Below are positions 1-10,080 of a DNA stretch of 64,000 bases, piece after piece (positions within the stretch are counted from its first letter, which is position 1; each line of letters starts with the position of its first letter). A program made the position numbers and the translations under genes. Under the pieces are notes generated by a model. The model was not told where the DNA came from, ran no database searches, and was given only the letters and a program-made list of their open reading frames with translations. The stretch is taken from the NCBI RefSeq assembly GCF_026151205.1, contig NC_087074.1, positions 3,906,001 through 3,970,000 of the forward strand. The letters run 5' to 3'. The stretch comes from Bolinopsis microptera (lineage: Eukaryota > Ctenophora > Tentaculata > Lobata > Bolinopsidae).

Positions 1-748
1 TCAAGGCCTGTTCTGGCACACTCGTTTAACCACTGCACTTAATCATGTTATATATTTTAGAAGAATGGCTATATTATAGTTTATAATATTTTCTAGTATA
101 ATAATAATAATCAATTGAAATTTAATAACACCGCTTTTAAGATTAAACTTATACTCAGCAGTGTTTGAACTAGTCATCCCAGAAAATATCATGAATACTG
201 AGCTTAAAGATAACATATGCTTGAAAATATATCGTCAATACTAAAGCCCGAAAATGGTACTTAAATATATTATGTTATGCAAAGATCGAATTCCAAATAT
301 GACCACAATTATAGTTATCGATAAAGTTTTTGTACAATACTATATGTATGTATAATACTATATTTTATTTTATTTTCTATAGTATATAACATGGTCATTG
401 ACCAATGGCCATGGTACGTGTGAAGTGGGGTGTAACTCGACCCTGCACAGCTCAGCATCTCTATCTCTAACTAGGCCTTCTCAGTCATTATTTACTCATT
501 CATCATCTCATCAATACGTTTTTCGGTTTAATATTGATAATTTTATTTCTTTAGGCCATAATAAAAGGTGTTGCAATTATTGTTAAATATACATTGCATC
601 ATACAACCAAATGCTGGTACCTGTGCATGGAGCACAGGTTCATTCTTTTGTGATAATGAGTGGTTAAATTTAATTTCCAGCTCTCGAGTCATGCTCATGG
701 TTACAAAGTTAATCGTTCAGGCTCACTCTTTAGTTTTACTGTATTCAG

Positions 749-840
749 TGTTGATCGTTCACGTGCACTCCTAAAGTTGTGGTTCTCTCTCTCAACTGTT
801 GATCGTTCAGGTGCACTCCTAAAGTTGTGGTTCTCTCTCA
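749..840. repeat. Tandem duplication, two copies of about 46-48 bp
   Basis: Two adjacent copies contain GTGCACTCCTAAAGTTGTGG followed by a CT-rich tail, each preceded by TTGATCGTTCA. A weaker third copy of the first part (AATCGTTCAGG) sits just upstream at about 711. Confidence 0.8.
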
Positions 841-1195
841 CTTACACAGCAAAATCCTAGTGGTCCAGAGAGTTATAACATAATCTGTAAGCCTATAATA
901 TATATATAGTTCTTCAGTTGTAAGGTAGCACGTTTTTAGGGTCCCCAGCTATGATTACCTTGTTAAGATAGACAGGGTGGGGGCTGGCTAGTGGCTGGCT
1001 AGTGGCAACTGTCTACATCAAACTGTATAATCGAGTAATGACCAACACACAAGCAATAAGCATTATTATAATATATAGAAGAATAGTACACGGCCTGGAG
1101 TTGTGTAAAATAGCGCGAACTTAGAGAGTTAGAGGAAATGAGATCTCTCTCTCTTAGACCCGCTCTCTTGTGCTATTGTGTGTTAACTTTATGAA

Positions 1196-1960
1196 GGCCC
1201 GTTATTACAAACTTTAGGTTTAAACCTTGTTGGGCGACTGTCAGACTGATTTCGTCTCGTTTAACCTGGGCCTGATAATTACAATTATGTGGTGTTAACT
1301 TACTTTATCTTTTTCAATAAAGATTTAGGATCTGTAACTGTCAATCGCTCGTCCGATTCATTATGATAAACTTTTGTTTAATTCTTGTTGGGCGACTATT
1401 ATTATGTATTATACATGAAATGATCTCTTAAAGAGATCAAAACTCTTCCGGTCGTGCATATTGAAATTATCGGGTCTCGGTAAAGAGATAATCTCTTTGC
1501 CGAGACCCCATAATTTGAATAGCAGACTTTACTTTTAACCTCGTACAATAGCAATTTAGGTTTATTTTATTAAAGATTTGGTTGGATCATTATCCATCAC
1601 TCTTATTATAACAGTTGAGAGGATTATAATAAACTTTGTACATATGTTGTTGGGCGACTATAAGACTTGTATTATCCCTTAACCTAGGTCATGAATTTAA
1701 TTATATCGGTTTAATTTACTTCAATTCTTTCAATAAAGATTTACTATCCAACACTTGTCCGATTGTTGAGAGGATTATTATAAACTTTAGTTAAACTCTA
1801 GTTAAACTAGATATCTAAACTATATTCTCTACTCTAATTAAAACCTAGTTGGGCGACTGTTATACTGATAATATCTCTCTAATTAGGTCTGATGATTTCA
1901 ATAATAATTTATGATATTATAAACTTACTCTACCTCTTACAGTAACGTTTTCAATTTCAG
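1196..1960. repeat. Degenerate tandem repeat with TTGGGCGACT boxes
   Basis: The box TTGGGCGACT recurs at about 1230, 1388, 1650 and 1849. Each is preceded by a diverged AAACTTT...AAACC-type segment, and at least two are followed by TCAATAAAGATTTA and TGTCCGATT segments. The copies are strongly diverged and of unequal length (about 160-260 bp), so this is an old tandem array. Confidence 0.6.
1465..1515. repeat. Near-perfect hairpin of about 25-bp arms
   Basis: GGGTCTCGGTAAAGAGAT is followed directly by its near-exact inverse ATCTCTTTGCCGAGACCC. The pairing extends outward through AAATTAT and ATAATTT, with a mismatch at each side. There is essentially no loop. Confidence 0.8.
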
Positions 1961-3120
1961 TTTACTGTCCATCACTCGTATGATGGTTTTAAAGACGTAC
2001 GTGACTTTACAAACACCTTATTTATATCGCTAGTCATCAGCTATTTTTATTGTTATGCGATTTTTTCTGTAATCAGCTTTAACAAATTTAGATTCGAAAA
2101 TTAATAATTTTAACACTAGACCAGCACTATTCCAGAACAAATTACTAATAACATAGGGTATTTAATTCCGTATCACCTGACTCTGGATTTGAGGTGTTGA
2201 AATTAGCAGGAAGGGGTATGATTATAGAAATTATGAGGTGGTGAAGGGTGTTCCTCATTGAATTGTGCTCTAATCTATCTGAACGAGCTGCCGGCTACAG
2301 AGGAAGTTTTTGTTTTTTCTGATGATCAGTAAATCGCCGTAATTTCCCGTAATTGGACAATATTTGGCATCTAATTTTCGCTTGATAAAGATTCTTTGTG
2401 GCACCCAGTCTAAACCCAGGCCCACGTAAAGTTTACGTCGGATAAAAGTCGAATGATATTAACGGGTATATTTAAATTTATGCCACTTTGCGGCTGGACA
2501 ACTGTCGATAAATTTGCCCCAATCTTCCACTGTTCGATTATAATATAACTGTTGGCTATTTTGTTTGGGCTAAAGCTAGCGGCCCTACTAATTAGCATTT
2601 GGAGGCTCTAAGGCTACGCAGCGAATATCTTGTTTTATAATGTAGATATTTATATAACAAGACCATAATAGGATTACTTGAGCCTAATCAACTTCTTGTA
2701 ACCCACTAATTTTAGGTCTTAAAACATCGTCAGCAGGTTCTTCTCCTTTCATTAAAATGTCTATTGCATTTGTTAAACACGGTTAAGTGTTGATAATCGT
2801 AGAAGCCCTGTTTTCTCACTTTCTCTCATGTCTTTTGAAACTTTACTTCAGTTATCAAGCTTCCTTAAAAACCCGATTTCAAAATGCATACTACCTTATA
2901 ATTTATATAATTAAAATGTTTTAATCTAATTAGGACTTTAGGATTCCTTCAACATGACAGTGTTTCGCTAATTCTCACATTCTACTAGATAATACGTATT
3001 ATGTAATATACTTTTATCAGCTAAATTAATATATTATAATTGGAAACTATTCATTACTACTCCTTCGTCACTTAGCTTATATAATTACGAAATATCATTT
3101 AATAAAATTGTATTAATCAT

Positions 3121-3163
3121 TTTTTGTGCGACGTGGCAGAATATTTTGTGCGACGTGGTAGAA
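3121..3163. repeat. Short tandem duplication (about 20 bp x 2)
   Basis: TTTTGTGCGACGTGG followed by (C/T)AGAAT is present twice in direct succession with one difference. Confidence 0.75.
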
Positions 3164-3707
3164 TTAATACCGGTATAATGTATTATTTGCCGGCATATTG
3201 TCACGAACTAGACGTAGTTGCGTTTTCGTATGTAAAATCATCTGGTTAGTCAGGCTTGCAGTTTTCCTATCCCTAATTGTAAAGATGACGTCATACCACG
3301 TGACTGTGAGATATGTCAAGTGTGCGTTAGTTATCATGGGTGTAAACTGTAAAGGTTCCCAATCTTGCATGATTTCTTTCAGCACCCCCTCGTAATTAAT
3401 CCCCCGCAGATGGAGATGGCGTCCTATCTTGATTATTCTTTGCTTAACTAATGATGAGCCGTTCGTACAGTAGCTATTTCTACTTTTCTAGTCGTTTTCT
3501 TAAAATATTGTTAGACGTAGACTATAATAACATAACCACACTCTAGAGTACCATTATTTCTCATCAATCATCTCTTGATAACTGACCCCATTAACTTGGA
3601 GTGAGAGCTTAAGTAGTATATTTTAAAGTAACAAAGCCATTTGTAAATTTTTAGTATGAATATCCGATCGCGATAGGCAGCATATTATGATACTTTATCG
3701 TTCCTAA

Positions 3708-3820
3708 AGGCGTAGGGTCAGCCCAAATATCGACTAATATCGACTAATAGTAATATTGACCGGTCGATATTAGTCGCGTCAAGTCAACCCCAAGTCGCCC
3801 ATGGGCTTGACCCCACGCCT
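3708..3820. mobile_element. Small inverted-repeat element (MITE-like)
   Basis: Outer arms of about 18-19 bp are AGGCGTAGGGTCAGCCCA (3708-3725) and the inverse of TGGGCTTGACCCCACGCCT (3802-3820). An inner pair CGACTAATATCGAC and GTCGATATTAGTCG folds within them. The length, about 113 bp, suits a tiny non-autonomous element; no target duplication is evident. Confidence 0.55.
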
Positions 3821-4067
3821 TCCTAGATGACACGCCCTCGAGTTTGTTAGTTATACTTTTAAAGATATCTTAATTTTGTATAAATTGTCTTCATATTAAT
3901 ATGTTTAGATGGTCACGGTCATTAGTATCTTGCAATTATCGTTGCAATGCTAGTTGCTGCAATCGCGACATTTCTTAACTAGTTCATCATTAAAATGGCG
4001 GCAAATAGTCCAATTTGATAACATATTATAACGTTGCATCATTGTAGTGATGACGAGGCAGACAGCT

Positions 4068-4075
4068 TATATAAT
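4068..4075 (+). promoter_or_regulatory. TATA box of the first receptor gene
   Basis: TATATAAT lies about 68 bp before the ATG at 4143, a suitable distance for a short 5' leader on an intronless gene. Confidence 0.55.
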
Positions 4076-4142
4076 AGCACAATCGTCAGTTCAATCGCAT
4101 CGGTGCTATTGATTTCTTCTGGACGAACTAAATCATCTTAAC

Positions 4143-5171
4143 ATGACTTTTAACTTCGAGACCGGCACGTACGACTCCTTCATCAACTACTCTCTGGGGG
4201 CTTTCATGATAATCTGTGTCCTGATCTCAACACTTCTCAACCCTCTTATCTGCTACAGTTACACCAAGAAACGCAAGACAGTCCAGAACTTTCTCTTTAA
4301 AGTGATCGCCGTGTCGGACTTCGTAACCACTCTCATCCCAGGCATCTTTATCAGCTATGTTTTTCTCAGCAACATGAAATTTGCATACACCTTCAAAAAT
4401 CAAATTCCTGAGTTTCTCAGCTGCACATTTGGTTGTATCTCTCAAGTGACGACTACAATGATGGCAGCGACTCGCATGATTAGCATAATCCAACCCTTTC
4501 TCAGGGTCAAATTCAAATTCGTTCTGGCATATCTTGTGTTTTACGCGGTGTACATGGCAATAGGAAATGCGGGGAGCTTGCTAATAACAGGAATGAAGGA
4601 TGCGAGGAATGTAACGGAGGAAAAACAATACGGTGGTAATCACATGGGAACTCTAGAAACTCTCAACAAATTCATTTGTTTTGTAATGAATATGATCCAC
4701 TGCGTTCTGGGTGTTCTTTGTAGCTTCATCGCTGTTGGCTACCTGCGGATCATCATAGGAGCGAGCCCGGAACAGGCTCGAAAGCTAAGAAGTCTAAATA
4801 CCATTCTTATCATGAACATTCCTTACATATTTTCTATAGTCAGTAACTTCCTGGCGTTTTATCAGGTCCTCAAGATAGATTTCAAGTTGGTGAACCATTA
4901 CATTATTCCAATTCTTACAAGTGCTTTTAATCCATGTGTAATAATGGCCAGAACCAATGTTATCCAAGATGTAAGGAGTGGCAAACAAGTAAATGTAACC
5001 ACGATGGCAACAACCGCAACGGCAGTGTTATCCAGGAGATTTGTTTTAAAGAAACTGGAAAGAGACAAGATTGATATGCCTGAACAAGAATTGGAACCGA
5101 AATCGGAAGATTGCCCAGACCTCGGTACTCTTGAGACTCTAGAAGAATCTACAATTGACATGCAAACCTAG
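4143..5171 (+). CDS. Divergent rhodopsin-like GPCR, intronless
   Basis: This is a 342-residue seven-transmembrane protein in a single exon. The first hydrophobic segment contains the TM1 asparagine (LLNPL, N33). The second carries AVSD in place of LAxxD. The third ends in AATRMISI, where R111 occupies the DRY arginine position but the flanking D and Y are missing. The last segment has FNPCVI (N263-P264), a changed NPxxY motif. The roughly 75-residue C-tail is Ser/Thr- and acid-rich, as in receptors regulated by phosphorylation. A TATA box lies upstream and an AATAAA at 5258-5263. It is the first of three receptors in the same orientation; the three differ strongly from each other. The ligand cannot be told, and such orphan receptors are common in lineage-specific animal expansions. 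Confidence 0.85.
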   Translation: MTFNFETGTYDSFINYSLGAFMIICVLISTLLNPLICYSYTKKRKTVQNFLFKVIAVSDFVTTLIPGIFISYVFLSNMKFAYTFKNQIPEFLSCTFGCISQVTTTMMAATRMISIIQPFLRVKFKFVLAYLVFYAVYMAIGNAGSLLITGMKDARNVTEEKQYGGNHMGTLETLNKFICFVMNMIHCVLGVLCSFIAVGYLRIIIGASPEQARKLRSLNTILIMNIPYIFSIVSNFLAFYQVLKIDFKLVNHYIIPILTSAFNPCVIMARTNVIQDVRSGKQVNVTTMATTATAVLSRRFVLKKLERDKIDMPEQELEPKSEDCPDLGTLETLEESTIDMQT

Positions 5172-5257
5172 ACTAAAAAGCATGAGCTCGCGTTTGTATA
5201 ATAATGCGATTTTGATTATTTTGAATAATATTTTTTACGATAGATTTTATAGCGTTA

Positions 5258-5263
5258 AATAAA
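5258..5263 (+). terminator. Polyadenylation signal AATAAA
   Basis: AATAAA lies about 87 bp after the stop codon of the receptor gene ending at 5171. Confidence 0.5.
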
Positions 5264-7378
5264 TTTGAACTACTGGTTTACTGTTTACAAAGCTTAAAAT
5301 CTCAATTTAATGCTGATGTGACCTCAGCTTACGAGAACTTTATTTAATAATCCAATTCCTAGGCTCTTGTGTCTCACAATGTTCCATAGTAAGTCGGAGT
5401 TTACAAATATTTAATTTTTAAAGTTTTTGCAAGTAAACATTGTATTTAGAACTTGTTGTTTCAATTGTATTAATGCTTTTCAAACAAAGTTACAACGAAT
5501 TATTCATGTAGTGCATACTGGGTTTGGACAGGATATGCCCGTTTAAAATATTTCCATCACGTTACATTACATAATTCTCAATAAATGTAATAGATTTGTA
5601 TTGTTGTAATTAGTTTAAAACTAATTAATATACAAACACAAGATACAAGGCCAGGTCTCTCCCGAACGTTGGGATGGCCTGAGGTGCTTATCTCCTTTTC
5701 AGTAACCCTAAGCCGCCACTCTGTGCCGAGGCACTATACTAGCTGTAGGGGGGTTAGTCCTACGAGCCAGAGAGTGTGTATCACCAGCCGAAGCTGTACC
5801 AAATCACAGCTTGGTACCCACATCCAGAAACACGCCATCTTGCCAGGCAGCCTGGGAGGAATTTTTTTTGGGAGGAAAAACGGGAGAAAAAGAGGAAATT
5901 TTTGAGAAGTAACTCCTAAATTTCGAAATATTTTTTTGGAATGAAGACAAATTAATTGAGGAAATTTTTGAAGAAAATTTTTCGATTGTATAAAAATCAA
6001 AGAGGAACATCCTGTCAGTTTTGGAACACAGTGAAATATTCTGTTTGGAGAATGCAGATTGCTGTTGTGAAGATATCAAATTTACGTGAGTACTTGATTC
6101 TTTTCAATCCCAGTTTATTGCTGTCCTACAAATTTCTTTAATGCCAAATGCCGTCTAAAACACCCTATTTCGCAAAAAATTTCCGGGGGCTGCGCCCCCT
6201 AGCCCCCGCCAAGGGGCTTCGCCCCTGGACCCTGCTGGGGGCTGCGCCCCTAGACCCCTGCCACAGCTTGCTCGCTTCGCTCGCTGCGCAGCTGGATTGG
6301 ACACGTTGACTTGCTTCGCTCGCCGACAGCCCCCTCCCCAAACTTGCGAGCGAAGCGAGCGGGCCACAGAATTTAGAAAAAAACGCATCTGGGAGGAAAT
6401 ATAAAACTTTCTGGATGTGGGGCTTGGTAACTGGCCGACTTGCATCCGACCGGATTTGAACCCAGGTCTTCTGCTTGGGAGGCGATCGTGTTACCACTAC
6501 ACCACGTGTTACCACTACACCACCCGGCCGACAAATTAATATAAGGTACTTATATTATCTAATTACCTTGAGAACGGACGGGTGGAGTTGTTCCAGTTGG
6601 TCGAGTAGTATCTTAACAAGGTACTCCACGCCTCGTAACAGCACCGACACAACCTGAAGATAAATAGTTCGTATTTTGGAAACTTTGTATGATAATGTAA
6701 CTAAATTCTTATCAGTATTCAGGGGGTTTGGGGATGAGCAGTGCTTGAGATTAATGTATCACGTGAGGACACAAACAGTGATCGGGTAAGTCGGGAGATT
6801 ACACAAATTCCCGGTACCTATTTAGATAATGTCCGGTGAGGTGCTTTGAACTGGGATATTTCTAAAGTTTACTATTCTTAACACAAGTAAGAGTTGGCTG
6901 TTAGAGGGCTGAACACGATGGTAATTTATATTTTCATCACAACTGAAGTTTTAGCTGCTTTAAAAAATACCAAAGTCCATCGATGTTCATGTGAGGAATA
7001 AATGGGCATGCCCAACCCCCTTACCCTCTGCTCTGACCCAAACCCTAACCCTAGTTCCTAACCTAATCTCTAAATGAATCTTATTTTATAACCTTAACCC
7101 CAACGAGAAATAAGACCAACTTCTTTATGCTCAAGTCACGTGATCGAAACAGTTTTTCACTGATAACTCGCCAAGGGATCATTTTAACCCTATGTATGTG
7201 GAGTGATTCGGAATCAGCATTCAATAATATATCGATTTAAGTTAGTTTCAACTGTCGGGGCCGGGCCCTTTTAGAAAAATATCGAACTTCGAATGTAGAG
7301 TGATTTAACACGCCCGTACAATTTTTCTAGAAAATTGAAGTTCTTGAAAGTTCAGAAAGGTGACACTAAAATGAAGAC
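5264..7378. other. Intergenic region with repeats, no gene
   Basis: No coding sequence seen. It contains the tRNA-derived element at about 6167-6530. A second repetitive stretch at 5640-5960 contains CCCACATCCAGAAA and CTGGGAGGAA boxes also found in the element near 6400 and in an intron near 34930. A degenerate CCCTAACCCTA-type patch lies at 7028-7100. Confidence 0.6.
6167..6530 (-). mobile_element. tRNA-Gly-derived SINE-like element with GC-rich palindromes
   Basis: On the - strand the element starts with a tRNA-like head. It has an A box TGGTGTAGTGG (present twice, at 6512-6522 and 6494-6504), an anticodon-loop-like CTCCCAA (anticodon CCC) and a B box GGTTCAAATCC near 6452-6462. The anticodon stem pairs poorly and the A-box block is duplicated, so this is not a functional tRNA gene. 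The body (6170-6360) is a run of short perfect palindromes such as GGGGGCTGCGCCCCC, GGGGCTTCGCCCC and GCTCGCTTCGCTCGC. A segment near 6388-6420 recurs in an intron near 34929. The right boundary is uncertain. Confidence 0.6.
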
Positions 7379-7429
7379 TGAGTACTACTCAGTGAGTACT
7401 ACTCAGTGAGTACTACTCAGTGAGTACTA
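7379..7429. repeat. 14-bp tandem repeat, about 3.5 copies
   Basis: GAGTACTACTCAGT is repeated head to tail about 130 bp upstream of the second receptor gene. Confidence 0.9.
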
Positions 7430-7461
7430 AGGCCCCAGGTCACTAACACAAAGAGTTGTAC

Positions 7462-7522
7462 GTCAATTTATATAGGAAATGAACAGTACAGTGTACAGTT
7501 CATTTCCTATATATAAATTGAC
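7462..7522. promoter_or_regulatory. Hairpin carrying the TATA box of the second receptor gene
   Basis: The arm at 7462-7484 (GTCAATTTATATAGGAAATG...) and its inverse at 7498-7522 differ only by a 2-bp TA insertion. The inner spacer is also partly self-complementary. The right arm contains TATATATAAA (7508-7517), about 42 bp before the ATG, so the promoter lies inside one arm of the inverted repeat. Confidence 0.65.
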
Positions 7523-7558
7523 TACTTTGTCAGAGCTCTCGTCTGATAACCGATCCCA

Positions 7559-8581
7559 ATGCATCTGATAAAACTGTTTAACTGCGCTGACAGTAACTCG
7601 TCCTCTAACGATACTGTTCTCCATCTAAAAGAAGTCCTCACTGTCCCCTCTCTCATCGTATTGACTGGGACCCTGGTTCTTGCTGTCATCATCTTGATTG
7701 CCCTCGTTTTGTCGCACTGCTACAAATCTTCTAACTCCATCTTCTACTTCAACGTGTCTCTAGCTGATACTATCATGGCGTTTGTCTCCATTATCATCTT
7801 CATCCCCACTGACAGTTTCTCATGGAAGACTTACCATATATTTGCTTCAGTGGTAGAGATCCCAAGGCAGGTGTGGTCGCTGACTGTGCTGTGTCTCATG
7901 ATTAACCGCTACAAGCTGATCCTGGGTAAGCCTGGATTTACAGCTCACACAACGTATGTAGTCCTATTCTTCACATGGATTGCCAGCATTCTTCAAACAG
8001 TCTACTGGAGTCTGCGAGCTCCTGGAGGTAGCCTGGACTATCTGAGAAGTAGTGTGGTGGGAGTTGTGTTTGACAATGTAATGTTGTTGAACTATGCGCT
8101 TCCTCTGCCTGTTGTGGTTACCCTACTGGTGCTTATACTCTTTAAAGCAAGACAACACCTCGCCCGGATTAAAGATAACTATAGTCAGGATGCTACTGCT
8201 CTACAACTGGGTACTAATCTGAGACTTCTCTACGCTTTCGGAGTGGTCTACATCTTGGGTTTTGGTGTGGAGTTCGTGGTGTCAGTCAACAGTTTGGTCA
8301 ACTTGAGTGGCTACCTGGATATAGTGCCGCTTTGGGAGAAAAGTGCCACATTTTGTGGGTACCTGTTTGGGTTTGATGAGGTGGGTAACATGATTATCAA
8401 CTTCACCAACTCCCTCATCATAGTACAGAGTAGACACGTGCAGTGCGCGCTGGAGAAGATGTACAGAGCTACTTCCCAGGGGTTCAGGAATGTTAGCAAT
8501 GTTAAGAAACTTGGGAAGAGAGATGACCACGCTGACCGGGAGCAGATCGTCAAAGAAGAGAGATCTACTCAGGAGACATGA
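7559..8581 (+). CDS. Divergent rhodopsin-like GPCR with NRY motif, intronless
   Basis: This is a 340-residue seven-transmembrane protein in one exon. The N-terminus has several N-glycosylation sequons (NSSS, NDT). TM2 contains the canonical SLAD. TM3 ends in MINRYKLI, with N116-R117-Y118 in place of DRY, and TM4 has the conserved W (TWIAS). The seventh segment reads NMIINFTNSLIIV and lacks NPxxY, so TM7 activation chemistry differs from textbook receptors. A long hydrophilic C-tail follows. The first ATG after the TATA-bearing hairpin was taken as the start. A polyadenylation signal AATAAA lies at 8847-8852. The ligand is unknown. Confidence 0.85.
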   Translation: MHLIKLFNCADSNSSSNDTVLHLKEVLTVPSLIVLTGTLVLAVIILIALVLSHCYKSSNSIFYFNVSLADTIMAFVSIIIFIPTDSFSWKTYHIFASVVEIPRQVWSLTVLCLMINRYKLILGKPGFTAHTTYVVLFFTWIASILQTVYWSLRAPGGSLDYLRSSVVGVVFDNVMLLNYALPLPVVVTLLVLILFKARQHLARIKDNYSQDATALQLGTNLRLLYAFGVVYILGFGVEFVVSVNSLVNLSGYLDIVPLWEKSATFCGYLFGFDEVGNMIINFTNSLIIVQSRHVQCALEKMYRATSQGFRNVSNVKKLGKRDDHADREQIVKEERSTQET

Positions 8582-10080
8582 TCCGTTATGAGGTATGGAC
8601 TTAAATGTTGGAAGCCTGGAGTTAAGATAATCTTGTAGAATTTGGTCTCTACTCTCGTCTCTCTATCACTGTATTCTTATTGTGTTGTACTTGAACTTTA
8701 TTATTCGCTTCCGGCTGCGATTGATTGAATAGTACCTTGTTAGCTTGTTTGAAGATGTTGCTTATATAATAAGATTTTGCCCGATATGAATAGCTCCGAC
8801 CTATGGTACTCATTTTATTGAAAATGATGCTTTACTGTGTCCTTTTAATAAACTGAATTTTTTGATTCAATTTTTGTATTTTCTAAATCGTGTATTTTGA
8901 TGATTTGTTTGATGTTCGTGACTATGCAGCAGTTTGTTGACAATCCCAAGTATATTAGTAAAAGGTATAATTGGGTCGTAAGAAAATAAATCAATCCTGA
9001 ATTGATAGAGATTTTGGGGCCAATCTACAATACATTGTAGATGCCCCATTATTCATTAATTACTAATTACTAATTAAATACGTCAATCAAGTAACAGATA
9101 CTGGTAACTTGGACGTGAGATGATTTTGTAGTATTGCAATTAGTAAATTTGTATAATAACTAACACTTAGCGTGCAGCAACGTGGTTAGGATGAACTAGG
9201 GGCAGTCATTTCATGTTGCCTACTCTTTAATGTGTGGATAGTGTTGTAATTAGTTTAAACAAATTTTTTACGTTTACTGAGGTGGTACTCCCTTGTGGAT
9301 GAAAAGCCGAAACTAGTGGAGTCAACGAGCGGGTCTCCTCGAGATAGGACATGCCTTCATGATCACCATTTATCATAATATTATGTAGAGCTACTGGCCC
9401 AGAGCCCTGGATTATATTGGGGCGATTGCAGTTTAATAACACCGGTACAGCTGACTTATCTATTTCTAACTCAACAGCGGGGGCTCATTATTACAAGTCA
9501 TTACAGTTGGTTTCTGCTACTATAAGCTGTTTACTTGATCTTAGATAGATTTAACGAGTTATAACTTATCATATTATGATAAGTTATGACTCGTTAAATT
9601 TACGACCCAGTAAACAGCTTAACATTTTAAAATTGCTTTTTAACGGCCAATTCCCAATTTGTAACCAATTATGAATTACCTAACACCCTTCGTTCAAAAA
9701 GCGAGCACTACAGTTTTTTAGATGTACTATTGGTCCCTGCTACTAGTCTAATATATTAGTAAATCGTTAGTATCATTTTTCTAAGTTTGTGCGTCTAACG
9801 GCCCACATGGTCAGACTGGCGTCTGATGATGTACAAATGCAATATTAAATCATTGCTCATAAATGGGAGCATGCTGTGCAGTTGCCCTAAGAATGAGCAC
9901 ATGGTTTTAATTATCGTCCGCGTCAGCTTTAAGCCACTTGCAAACGCAATATATACCATATATTGCCGCGATTCCATTCACTACTTGCAGACACTGATTA
10001 TAAAAATATAGGTACATTTTCTAATTAAATGCCTCTATTAATTTGAACTCTGTTATAACTTATAAGGTTATATCTGTTAT
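8582..10080. other. Intergenic region, no gene
   Basis: Contains the 3' end of the second receptor transcript (AATAAA at 8847-8852) and the inverted repeat at 9523-9621. The short open frames here have no domain or splice support. Confidence 0.55.
9523..9621. mobile_element. Palindromic MITE-like element, about 99 bp
   Basis: Outer arms are TAAGCTGTTTACT and its inverse AGTAAACAGCTTA. The inner arms TTTAACGAGTTATAACTTAT and their inverse close on a loop of about three bases. The whole stretch folds into one interrupted hairpin. Confidence 0.7.

Larger units (their letters stand above)
1..4062. other. Intergenic region, no gene recognised
   Basis: No open reading frame here looks like a real exon: the short frames have no recognisable domain and no coherent splice sites. 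The stretch is AT-rich and holds the repeats listed separately (about 749-840, 1196-1960, 1465-1515, 3121-3163, 3708-3820). Between about 2000 and 3120 and between 3170 and 3700 I see nothing. Untranslated exons or distant regulatory sites cannot be excluded. Confidence 0.6.

Noticed and set aside
6155-6515. Ala/Arg/Gly-rich - strand frames of 96 and 116 codons
   Set aside because: They run through GC palindromes of the SINE-like element and have no domain.
6440-6530. Functional tRNA-Gly gene
   Set aside because: A and B boxes are present, but the A box is duplicated and the anticodon stem does not pair properly; better called a tRNA-derived element.
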